Made by a program: the position numbers and the translations under genes. Source: an uncultured Bacteroidia bacterium (GTDB taxonomy: Bacteria > Bacteroidota > Bacteroidia > Bacteroidales > UBA932). From it: 8,351 nt of DNA. The first letter of the stretch is position 1. Every line of letters starts with the position of its first letter. The notes beneath the pieces were generated by a model, which ran no database searches, was not told the DNA's origin, and was given only the letters and a program-made list of their open reading frames with translations. The stretch lies in NCBI GenBank assembly GCA_902767355.1, contig CACXHG010000041.1, forward strand, positions 1-8,351, in the 5' to 3' direction. Positions 1 to 5,012 of this stretch are shown here, piece by piece.

Positions 1-920
1 AGGATCATGGCCAGGATGGGGAAGAAGCTGAACAGGTGGGCTGCAGTGCCGGCGTCTATGCCGAGGGTGGACTCAAGATAGTTGGGGGCGTAGCGCTGGA
101 AGGGGAAGATGGCGCTGTAGTAGAGCACGCACATCAGGGCGACGATCCAGAACATCTTGCTGGAGAAAATCTGGCCCAGGTCCTTCACGTGGAACTCGTC
201 TTCCGGACTCTTCTCGCTGGCCATCAGGCCTGCGGCCACCAGCTGTGAGTCGAACTTGCGGTCCATGATGGTGAATACGAAGAAGAAAATCAGGCCGATG
301 AACAGCAGGGCGGTGCAGAATGCCACCGGAGCCACCACAGTGCCGAACTTATTGTAGATGAGCGGAGAAATCCACATCACGGCGAATACGCCCAGGCGGG
401 CGATGGCCATCTCGATGCCCATTGCCAGCGACATCTCCTTGCCCTTGAACCACTTGGCTATGGCCTTGGAGACGGTTGTGCCGGCCATCTCGCAGCCGCA
501 GCCGAATATCATGAAGCCCAGCGAAGCCATCTTGGCGCTGCCCGGGAGAGCTGTCCACCAGCTGCCAAGCCACTGGCAGAAGGCAGTGCCCTGGAACCAG
601 TCGGTGATGCCCACGAACTTGATGCAGGCGCCGATCACCATCAGGGAAGCCGACAGCAGGCCGGTGTGGCGCACGCCCATCTTGTCCAGGATGATGCCGG
701 CCAGAATCAGGAAGCCGCACACATTCAGGATGTACTCGCTGGCGGCGTAGGTGCCGAACACCGAGCTGGACCAGCCTATCTGGCTCTCGAGCATACTCTT
801 GAGCGGGGACATAACGTCCACGAACATGTAGGCAAAAAACATCATGGAGGCAATCAGGATAAGTGCCCCCCAGCGCGCCACGGCGCTGTCGTTCATCAGC
901 TTAGTAATCTTTTCCGTCAT
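1..920 (-). CDS. MFS transporter, N-terminal 306 residues (3' end outside window)
   Basis: This is a major facilitator superfamily permease of the inner membrane, cut off by the left window edge so that 306 residues are visible. Reading back from the ATG at 918-920 gives MTEKITKLMNDSAVARW, then about six hydrophobic segments (about residues 17-38, 55-78, 86-105, 131-148, 165-188 and 195-219). A charged cytoplasmic loop follows (about 219-250) and then the first helices of the second half (about 255-306). The MFS loop motif is seen as GIILDKMGVR (75-84) between helices 2 and 3. The segment YYSAIFPFQRYAPNYL (267-282) resembles, from memory, the MFSD1-like branch, whose characterised mammalian member carries dipeptides in lysosomes; the substrate here is unknown. 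The start lies 3 bases after the sirtuin stop, so the two are almost certainly co-transcribed. No frameshift is seen in the visible part. Confidence 0.85.
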   Translation of the reverse strand, partial: MTEKITKLMNDSAVARWGALILIASMMFFAYMFVDVMSPLKSMLESQIGWSSSVFGTYAASEYILNVCGFLILAGIILDKMGVRHTGLLSASLMVIGACIKFVGITDWFQGTAFCQWLGSWWTALPGSAKMASLGFMIFGCGCEMAGTTVSKAIAKWFKGKEMSLAMGIEMAIARLGVFAVMWISPLIYNKFGTVVAPVAFCTALLFIGLIFFFVFTIMDRKFDSQLVAAGLMASEKSPEDEFHVKDLGQIFSSKMFWIVALMCVLYYSAIFPFQRYAPNYLESTLGIDAGTAAHLFSFFPILAMI

Positions 921-923
921 ATT

Positions 924-1613
924 TTAAGCGTTTTTTAATAATTCGAGCAAACGCTCCATCCCGCGTGTGGCGACATCGGTTATTTGGACTACGCCGGGCA
1001 GGTGGAGGTTTAATGGCTTGGGATCTATCAGATATATGGGGATGCCCGGCTTGGCGTACTGCACCAGGCCGGCGGCGGGATATACCTGCAGCGAAGTGCC
1101 CACGATGAGCATTATGTCGGCCTGTGAGGCTATGCGGGCGGCGGTGTCGAACTTGGGCACCGCCTCTCCGAACCAGACGATGTTGGGCCGCAGCTGCACC
1201 CCGCGGCTGTCGCAGTCGCCGAGATTCACGGGCTTGTAGCCCACGTCTATGGTCTTGCAGTCCTGCTCGCAGTCTTCGGGGCGCACCTTGGTGGCCTCGC
1301 CGTGCAGGTGTATGACCTTGGTGCTGCCGCCCTGCTCGTGCAGGTTGTCTATGTTCTGGGTGACTACTGTCACGTCGTAGTCTTTCTCCAGGGAGGCTAT
1401 CAGTTTGTGGGCCTGATTGGGCTTCTTGGTGGCCAGTTCGCCGCGGCGCTGGTTGTAGAACTCCAGCACCAGGGCGCGGTTGCGCCACCAGCCCTCTATC
1501 GTGGCTACGTCCTCTACGTTATAGTTCTCCCAGAGGCCGTTGCTGTCGCGGAAAGTGCTTATGCCGCTCTCGGCGCTCACGCCGGCGCCGGTCAATACTA
1601 CGAGTTTTTTCAT
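924..1613 (-). CDS. cobB: NAD-dependent sirtuin deacylase, CobB/SIRT5-like (229 aa)
   Basis: A cytoplasmic sirtuin that removes acyl groups from lysine using NAD+. The order of motifs is complete: the NAD-binding GAGVSAESGIS (10-19 region), TQNIDN (85-90), HLHGE with the catalytic His at 104, RPNIVWFGE (142-150) and GTSLQVYPAAGL (172-183). Tyr53 and Arg56 in EFYNQRR correspond to the Tyr-x-x-Arg pair that lets CobB and SIRT5 accept succinyl or malonyl groups, so desuccinylation is plausible. The zinc module is irregular: only Cys115, Cys119 and Cys134 are visible, with no fourth cysteine. Many Bacteroidota sirtuins, as I recall them, lack the zinc cysteines altogether. The ATG at 1613 was chosen because it starts MKKLVVLTGAG, directly before the first strand, and lies 5 bases after the upstream stop. 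A longer frame from 1646 would run into the ATPase gene. It is the middle gene of a three-gene unit. Confidence 0.93.
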   Translation of the reverse strand: MKKLVVLTGAGVSAESGISTFRDSNGLWENYNVEDVATIEGWWRNRALVLEFYNQRRGELATKKPNQAHKLIASLEKDYDVTVVTQNIDNLHEQGGSTKVIHLHGEATKVRPEDCEQDCKTIDVGYKPVNLGDCDSRGVQLRPNIVWFGEAVPKFDTAARIASQADIMLIVGTSLQVYPAAGLVQYAKPGIPIYLIDPKPLNLHLPGVVQITDVATRGMERLLELLKNA

Positions 1614-1618
1614 ATCCG

Positions 1619-2674
1619 TCAGGCGAAGTAACGCTTTTTGAGCCAAAGCTCAAACATGGGGTCGATAATTTCTGCGCGGTCTTCGGCGTCGAAGGTCACT
1701 ATCTCTTTCTTCGAGAGCGCCTCCTTGAGCCGGAAGACATTGGCGCTGCTGTTGAGGTGATACTTGTTCAGCGTCTCGGAAGACGAGAACTTGCGCGCAC
1801 CGTCGCACACCGCCCGGAGAAAGTTTATCTGGTTGCCGGTCAGGTTGCTCACAGTGTAGCGCCAGAAGGCTTCCTGCTCCTGGAAGTAACTGTCCACGGC
1901 GCTTTTGAGTATCTTTTTGTTGATATAGCCCAGCGCCAGGGGGTCGCAGATCGCGCAGAGGCGGTTGAGTATCTGCGGGTAGCCCTTCACGGTGTTGTAG
2001 ATGGCCACGCCGGTCTCGTCTTCCAGCGCCTTGCCGCCCATCAGGAAACCGTTGCGCATGTAGCCGAGGCAGGAGGCCTTGTCCAGCGGCTCCAGATGGA
2101 TATTCTCGTTGGTATGCACGAAGAATTTCTTCACCTCGAAGATTTCCTTCATGCGGTTGACCTGCTCGCCTGTGACAATATAGGCTATGTCGCTGTGCTT
2201 TGCCATCTGGCTTTCCATCAGCTTGAGCAGCTTTTCGCCGCCGCTGATGTTCAGGATGTTCTGGAACTCCTTGAAATAGACCACATAGCTCGCGCCGGTG
2301 ACTCCCGCGGCCACGTGGGGCAGGTTGATGGCCAGATTGGTGCTGATGTTTTCAAAATCTATGCTGAGCGGCAGCATCGCATTGCGGTTGTACTCGTCTA
2401 TATGCTTTTTCATGCCGCCGATATACTTGGCCACAAGGTCGCCCTCGCAACTTATGTTAAACAGGTCCAAAGTGACGGCCACGACCGGATACGACTCCTC
2501 TTTGAGCAGGCGCAGGGCCTTGTCTATCAATGATTTCTTGCCGTAGCCCGGCGCGGAATAGATCGTGGTGAATTTCTTCGCCTTGATATTGTCGGCCAGC
2601 TGGCGCGCCACCCGCTCTCGGGATATGAACTTTTCTCCCTGGGCAGGGTGCTGGCTCTCAAAAAAAGATATCAT
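1619..2674 (-). CDS. AAA/STAND-like (archaeal-ATPase type) ATPase with altered Walker motifs (351 aa)
   Basis: This resembles the ATP-binding proteins of the archaeal-ATPase/STAND group that are common and often multi-copy in Bacteroidota; the cellular role of that group is mostly unknown. The layout is an N-terminal P-loop region, a Walker B strand, a sensor-like strand IAYIVTGE (163-170), a lid region with KGYPQILNRLCA (230-241), and a C-terminal winged-helix-like part from about 277 (LTGNQINFLRAVC) to IDPMFELWLKKRYF (337-350). The P-loop reads SAPGYGKKS (40-48), where the family usually has GK followed by Thr or Ser. The Walker B strand reads VVYFKEFQ (131-138), with Lys135 where Asp is expected and Glu136 retained. 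ATP hydrolysis may therefore be weak or lost. The gene starts at the first ATG after a good promoter and leads the unit ATPase-sirtuin-MFS. The family call rests on pattern memory, not on a search. Confidence 0.75.
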   Translation of the reverse strand: MISFFESQHPAQGEKFISRERVARQLADNIKAKKFTTIYSAPGYGKKSLIDKALRLLKEESYPVVAVTLDLFNISCEGDLVAKYIGGMKKHIDEYNRNAMLPLSIDFENISTNLAINLPHVAAGVTGASYVVYFKEFQNILNISGGEKLLKLMESQMAKHSDIAYIVTGEQVNRMKEIFEVKKFFVHTNENIHLEPLDKASCLGYMRNGFLMGGKALEDETGVAIYNTVKGYPQILNRLCAICDPLALGYINKKILKSAVDSYFQEQEAFWRYTVSNLTGNQINFLRAVCDGARKFSSSETLNKYHLNSSANVFRLKEALSKKEIVTFDAEDRAEIIDPMFELWLKKRYFA

Positions 2675-2704
2675 TGCTTGCCTTTATAAATAACAACAGT
2701 GTTA

Positions 2705-2736
2705 CAAATGTATATATAAATATTTTGCAATTCAAA
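2705..2736 (-). promoter_or_regulatory. Bacteroidota-type promoter of the ATPase-sirtuin-MFS unit
   Basis: On the minus strand, TTTG (2736-2733) is followed after 20 bases by TACATTTG (2712-2705), a full match to TAnnTTTG. Transcription would begin near 2698-2702, leaving a leader of about 25 nt before the ATG at 2674. It interlocks with the opposite-facing rplU promoter. Confidence 0.7.
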
Positions 2737-2753
2737 TAATTATTGTACCTTTG
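2724..2753 (+). promoter_or_regulatory. Bacteroidota-type promoter of rplU-rpmA
   Basis: TTTG (2724-2727) is followed after 18 bases by TACCTTTG (2746-2753), a full match to the -7 consensus TAnnTTTG. The predicted start is near 2757-2760, which gives an unusually long leader of about 90 nt before rplU. Confidence 0.8.
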
Positions 2754-2760
2754 CACTCCC

Positions 2761-2850
2761 CAAAAGGGTTATAGACAGTCGATAAGCTTTTGACAAAGAG
2801 ATATTTAGTTAAATATCCGCTTACGGCTATTAATTTTTAAAAATTAATTT
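2761..2850 (+). promoter_or_regulatory. rplU leader, possible autoregulatory mRNA structure
   Basis: The roughly 90-nt untranslated leader holds CAAAAG (2761-2766), able to pair with CTTTTG (2787-2792). It also holds a perfect 20-base palindrome, ATTAATTTTTAAAAATTAAT (2829-2848), ending two bases before the ATG. Ribosomal protein operons are often controlled by binding of their product to such leaders. No known leader family is recognised here, and the A/T-rich palindrome may simply be the unstructured A-rich upstream region that Bacteroidota favour for translation. Confidence 0.3.
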
Positions 2851-3159
2851 ATGTACGCAATCGTTGATATTGCAGGACAGCAGTTCAAGGTCGAGAAGGG
2901 AAGCCAGATTTATGTAAACCGCCTCGCTGCAGAGGTGAATGCTTCCGTAGATTTTGACAAAGTACTTCTGGTCGACAACGAGGGTGCCGTCAAGGTTGGC
3001 GCTCCTTACGTCGATGGCGCATCTGTCAAGGCTACCGTTATGGAGCATTGCAAGGCTGACAAGGTTATCGTTTTCCACAAGATCCGCCGCAAAGGCATGG
3101 CTAAGAAAAACGGCCACCGTCAGTATCTGACTAAACTTCAAATCGAATCAATCGCTTAA
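2851..3159 (+). CDS. rplU: 50S ribosomal protein L21 (bL21, 102 aa)
   Basis: A structural protein of the large ribosomal subunit that binds 23S rRNA. The start MYAIVDIAGQQFKVEKGS matches the L21 N-terminus (Y-A-I-v-x-x-G-x-Q-f-k-V). The basic RNA-binding stretch KIRRKGMAKKNGHRQ (about 77-91) followed by YLTKLQIESI is the usual L21 C-terminal pattern, and 102 residues is the normal length. No Shine-Dalgarno is present; the ATG follows an A/T-only stretch. It is co-transcribed with rpmA 13 bases downstream. Base composition and codon use differ from the very GC-rich genes further away: its seven Ile codons are five ATC, two ATT and no ATA, as expected of a highly expressed gene. Confidence 0.98.
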   Translation: MYAIVDIAGQQFKVEKGSQIYVNRLAAEVNASVDFDKVLLVDNEGAVKVGAPYVDGASVKATVMEHCKADKVIVFHKIRRKGMAKKNGHRQYLTKLQIESIA

Positions 3160-3172
3160 AACCGTTTAGACT

Positions 3173-3442
3173 ATGGCTCACAAAAAAGGTGTCGGCAGTT
3201 CCAAGAACGGCCGTGAATCGGAAAGCAAACGCTTGGGCGTTAAATTGTTTGGCGGTCAGCTTGCCAAGGCTGGCAACATCCTTGTCCGTCAGAGAGGCAC
3301 TGTTCACAATCCCGGCGAAAATGTCGGAATGGGAAGGGACCATACTCTTTATGCGTTGGTCGATGGTACAGTGACATTCCGCAAGACCCGCGAGAACAAA
3401 TCGTTTGTCTCTGTGGTTCCCGCTGCGAAAGCAGAGGCGTAA
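3173..3442 (+). CDS. rpmA: 50S ribosomal protein L27 (bL27, 89 aa)
   Basis: A large-subunit protein whose N-terminal tail reaches the peptidyl-transferase centre and helps position tRNA. The sequence MAHKKGVGSSKNGRESESKR and then LGVKLFGGQ is the L27 signature, with GTVHNPGENVGMGRDHTLYAL in the middle and a short Ala-rich C-terminus. It starts directly with MAHKKG, so the N-terminal extension that Firmicutes remove by proteolysis is absent. It is second in the operon and is followed by a strong terminator. Confidence 0.98.
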   Translation: MAHKKGVGSSKNGRESESKRLGVKLFGGQLAKAGNILVRQRGTVHNPGENVGMGRDHTLYALVDGTVTFRKTRENKSFVSVVPAAKAEA

Positions 3443-3468
3443 CCCCGCAGGTCTCTTAAATCCAGAAT

Positions 3469-3505
3469 AATGGACGTCCCTTCAAAGGGCCGTCCATTTT
3501 TTTTT
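3469..3505 (+). terminator. Intrinsic terminator of rplU-rpmA
   Basis: AATGGACG (3469-3476) pairs perfectly with CGTCCATT (3491-3498). After one T-C mismatch, CCC (3478-3480) pairs with GGG (3487-3489) around the loop TTCAAA. A run of nine T (3497-3505) follows. The 3' half of this hairpin and its T run recur exactly at 4995-5014. Confidence 0.9.
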
Positions 3506-3507
3506 GC
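3488..3507 (+). repeat. 20-bp direct repeat, left copy
   Basis: GGCCGTCCATTTTTTTTTGC, identical to 4995-5014. This copy is the 3' arm and T run of the rpmA terminator. The identity includes the exact count of nine T and the trailing GC. The flanks differ on both sides. Confidence 0.9.
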
Positions 3508-3536
3508 ATTACCAGCATGACGTTTGCAGATAATGT

Positions 3537-3583
3537 CAAAAACTTAACAAAAAAGTGAAGTTTTTGTTTGCGGTTTCAAAAAG
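3537..3583. promoter_or_regulatory. Candidate operator: repeated CAAAAA half-sites around the -33 element
   Basis: A perfect 9-bp inverted repeat, CAAAAACTT (3537-3545) and AAGTTTTTG (3558-3566), ends one base before the TTTG -33 element. A third half-site, CAAAAAG (3577-3583), lies in the spacer and pairs with TTTTTG (3561-3566) in inverted orientation. Type II antitoxins usually repress their own promoter by binding such inverted repeats, so the XRE protein downstream is the natural candidate ligand. This is inference. Confidence 0.45.
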
Positions 3584-3597
3584 CTGTCATATCTTTG
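3567..3597 (+). promoter_or_regulatory. Bacteroidota-type promoter of the toxin-antitoxin-chaperone operon
   Basis: TTTG (3567-3570), a 19-base spacer, then TATCTTTG (3590-3597), a full match to the consensus. Transcription would start near 3601-3604, just before the ribosome binding site, giving a leader of only about 15-18 nt. Confidence 0.8.
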
Positions 3598-3603
3598 TGC
3601 CCT

Positions 3604-3610
3604 AAAGGAG
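3604..3610 (+). promoter_or_regulatory. Shine-Dalgarno AAAGGAG of the toxin candidate gene
   Basis: AAAGGAG sits 8 bases ahead of the ATG at 3619 and fixes that start. Such a strong purine box is unusual for Bacteroidota; none of the other starts in this window shows a comparable one. Confidence 0.6.
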
Positions 3611-3618
3611 CGTATTGT

Positions 3619-4113
3619 ATGGGAAGGCTTGAACTCGTTATAGAAAGTGGAAATATCAGTATATACTCACCGAAGTATGATGGTCAGGTGCAGACGGAGT
3701 TCGAAAAGTTCATGTCCAACAATGACTCTCTTTCGCAACCTCAATTGAAGAAAGACTTTGACGCCATCATTGCCGTCATTAAAAAGATGGTCGACGATTG
3801 TGGCGCCCGTGAGAATCTCTTCCGATTGGAAGGAAAGAACATCAAAGCAGTTCCATTATGTGTTGAGCAAAGGAGAAGCCGAGGCGTTGGAACGCTTCGG
3901 CTATACTGCATCAGGATATCGGATAAAATACTTGTTATCGGTAACGGGGGGATAAAGAAGGTTGGAAAATATGAAGATGATTCCGACCTGAAGGATATAG
4001 TAGATAGACTTCGTTCAATTGAGCATAAAATCTTTATCGAGACACGCAAAGCCCACACAGATTACGAAGATTACCAAAGAGTTAAAGCAATAATTGAAAC
4101 TATCACCATATAA
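3619..4113 (+). CDS. Putative RelE/HigB-like (Gp49-type) toxin of a TAC operon (164 aa)
   Basis: First gene of a three-gene operon and probably the toxin. The N-terminal half (1-65) is a poorly recognisable extension with charged helical stretches. The core, from ENLFRLEG (65-72) through NIKAVPL (74-80) and TLRLYCIRISDKILVIGNGGIKK (92-114), follows the pattern of RelE/HigB-fold mRNA interferases, in which a basic strand is followed by a hydrophobic strand ending in G-x-x-KK. A helix follows (KDIVDRLRSIEHKI, 125-138), then a charged tail. Arg and Lys candidates for RNA contact are Arg69, Lys73, Lys76, Arg94, Arg99 and Lys113-114, but catalytic residues cannot be assigned. The ATG at 3619 is set by AAAGGAG; an upstream TTG at 3568 in the same frame lies inside the -33 promoter element. 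The antitoxin begins 9 bases after the stop. The toxin call relies on operon context and a weak family resemblance. Confidence 0.6.
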   Translation: MGRLELVIESGNISIYSPKYDGQVQTEFEKFMSNNDSLSQPQLKKDFDAIIAVIKKMVDDCGARENLFRLEGKNIKAVPLCVEQRRSRGVGTLRLYCIRISDKILVIGNGGIKKVGKYEDDSDLKDIVDRLRSIEHKIFIETRKAHTDYEDYQRVKAIIETITI

Positions 4114-4122
4114 CATTCTATC

Positions 4123-4506
4123 ATGAAAAATAACCCTTTATTTGATAAATGTGCTGCTAATGTCCCTCCTGAGGTGATGGCGGAGGTCAGCCTTAACGTT
4201 GATATTGCAAACCGCATTTACGATCTTCTCAAGAAGAAAAAGATGACTCAGCGGGAGTTTGCCGCGCTGATGGGTAAGCGTGAATCTGAGATTTCCAGAT
4301 GGCTTACCGGCTCTCACGGATTTACTACTACAACGCTTGCCAAAATTGCATCCGTGCTTGGCGAGCCCGTGGTTGAGGTTAAAAAAGCGCCAGAAGTAAA
4401 ATATGTATTTATTCCGGCACGAGGTTTCATGACACCTTCAGAGTCTTATGATGGAACTTATAACAATCAGAGCAGCAGTTATTTCAGTATGACATATCTT
4501 AATTAA
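4123..4506 (+). CDS. XRE/Cro-type antitoxin with aromatic C-terminal extension (127 aa)
   Basis: DNA-binding partner of the upstream toxin candidate. Residues 26-80 form a helix-turn-helix domain: IANRIYDLLKKKKMTQREFAALMG (28-51), the recognition helix RESEISRWLTG (53-63), then HGFTTTTLAKIASVLGEP (65-82). N-terminal residues 1-25 (NPLFDKC, VPPEVMAEVSL) resemble the lead-in common in HigA-like proteins of Bacteroidota. After the domain comes a 45-residue tail (about 83-127) containing YVFIPARGF (94-102) and a Tyr/Phe-rich end (Tyr109, Tyr113, Tyr120, Phe121, Tyr125). In TAC systems the antitoxin carries just such a C-terminal chaperone-addiction segment, which makes it unstable until a SecB-like chaperone binds; one is encoded 6 bases downstream. 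It probably represses the operon promoter. The HTH call is firm; the function of the tail is inferred. Confidence 0.85.
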   Translation: MKNNPLFDKCAANVPPEVMAEVSLNVDIANRIYDLLKKKKMTQREFAALMGKRESEISRWLTGSHGFTTTTLAKIASVLGEPVVEVKKAPEVKYVFIPARGFMTPSESYDGTYNNQSSSYFSMTYLN

Positions 4507-4512
4507 CTTACT

Positions 4513-4950
4513 ATGGCGGAAGATAATGTGAATATCCAAATGAGGCTTGCCTCCGTCAAAGAGGTAAGCTTTATGATGTCTCCAGGGAAAATAGGGGACA
4601 ATGTCAATCCGGATGCAATTCAGATTGGCTTTTCGACACAGATTCAACCCGATGTCGAGAACAATATCTTCAACTTGATTTTCGGAACTCGTTATGAACT
4701 GGACGCGGATGTTGTACTCGATAGTTTATACAAATTTGAATTTGAGGTAAAAGATCTCGCTCAGTTCATTGTTTTCAATGACGATCAAAGCATTACGGTA
4801 AATCACATAATGCCGCATTTCTTAAGTGTGGCTATTGGCACGATGCGTGGTATTCTGGTCGTCAAGACCGCCGGGACAAACTTCTCCAAGTATCCGTTGC
4901 CGATGATAGACGTGAACCAATTGAACGCAAACCTATCTACTCAGAAGTAA
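4513..4950 (+). CDS. SecB-like chaperone of a toxin-antitoxin-chaperone operon (145 aa)
   Basis: The length (145 aa) and order of elements match SecB, a cytosolic tetrameric holdase of about 150 residues. RLASVKEVSFMMSP (11-24) parallels the SecB start with its Phe-x-x-Pro. Two long strands follow (AIQIGFSTQIQPDVENN, 35-51, and IFNLIFGTRYEL, 52-63), then YKFEFEVKDLAQFIV (73-87), which parallels the SecB strand reading F-x-v-E-V-x-x-x-G-I-F. The C-terminal part IMPHFLSVAIGTMRGILVV (99-117) ending in YPLPMIDVNQL (127-137) parallels the SecB helix and the final P-v-x-F-x-x-L segment. Sequence identity to classical SecB is low. As third gene after toxin and antitoxin it occupies the place of Rv1957 in M. 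tuberculosis, where the chaperone binds the HigA tail and permits toxin inhibition. It could also be an unrelated SecB-fold protein, but context makes the chaperone role likely. Confidence 0.75.
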   Translation: MAEDNVNIQMRLASVKEVSFMMSPGKIGDNVNPDAIQIGFSTQIQPDVENNIFNLIFGTRYELDADVVLDSLYKFEFEVKDLAQFIVFNDDQSITVNHIMPHFLSVAIGTMRGILVVKTAGTNFSKYPLPMIDVNQLNANLSTQK

Positions 4951-4970
4951 TTATCTTTAAAACAAGACTG

Positions 4971-5012
4971 TGCGGTCACTTCTCGAATGCGAGAGGCCGT
5001 CCATTTTTTTTT
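4971..5012 (+). terminator. Intrinsic terminator of the toxin-antitoxin-chaperone operon
   Basis: TCTCG (4981-4985) pairs with CGAGA (4990-4994) around the loop AATG. The stem extends by T4980-G4995 and C4979-G4996 and, past a three-base bulge (4976-4978), by CGG (4973-4975) with CCG (4997-4999). Nine T follow (5004-5012). The 3' arm borrows GGCCG from the direct repeat, while the 5' arm is unlike that of the rpmA terminator. Confidence 0.7.

Noticed and set aside
1614..1646. A longer sirtuin starting at 1646
   Set aside because: It would overlap the end of the ATPase gene and add residues before the conserved first strand; the ATG at 1613 is properly placed.
1757..2533. A 258-codon open frame on the plus strand
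   Set aside because: It lies entirely antisense to the ATPase gene, is rich in His, Val and Ala in the manner of GC-rich antisense frames, and shows no family motif or promoter.
924..2674. SIR2 plus ATPase as an antiphage defence pair
   Set aside because: The sirtuin is a compact CobB-type deacylase with intact deacylase motifs and no nuclease or sensor domain, and the ATPase is not HerA-like. The third gene is a transporter. Nothing supports a defence role beyond the pairing of names.
3568..3618. An upstream TTG start adding 17 residues to the toxin candidate
   Set aside because: The TTG is part of the -33 promoter element and lies before the predicted transcription start. The ATG at 3619 has a good Shine-Dalgarno.
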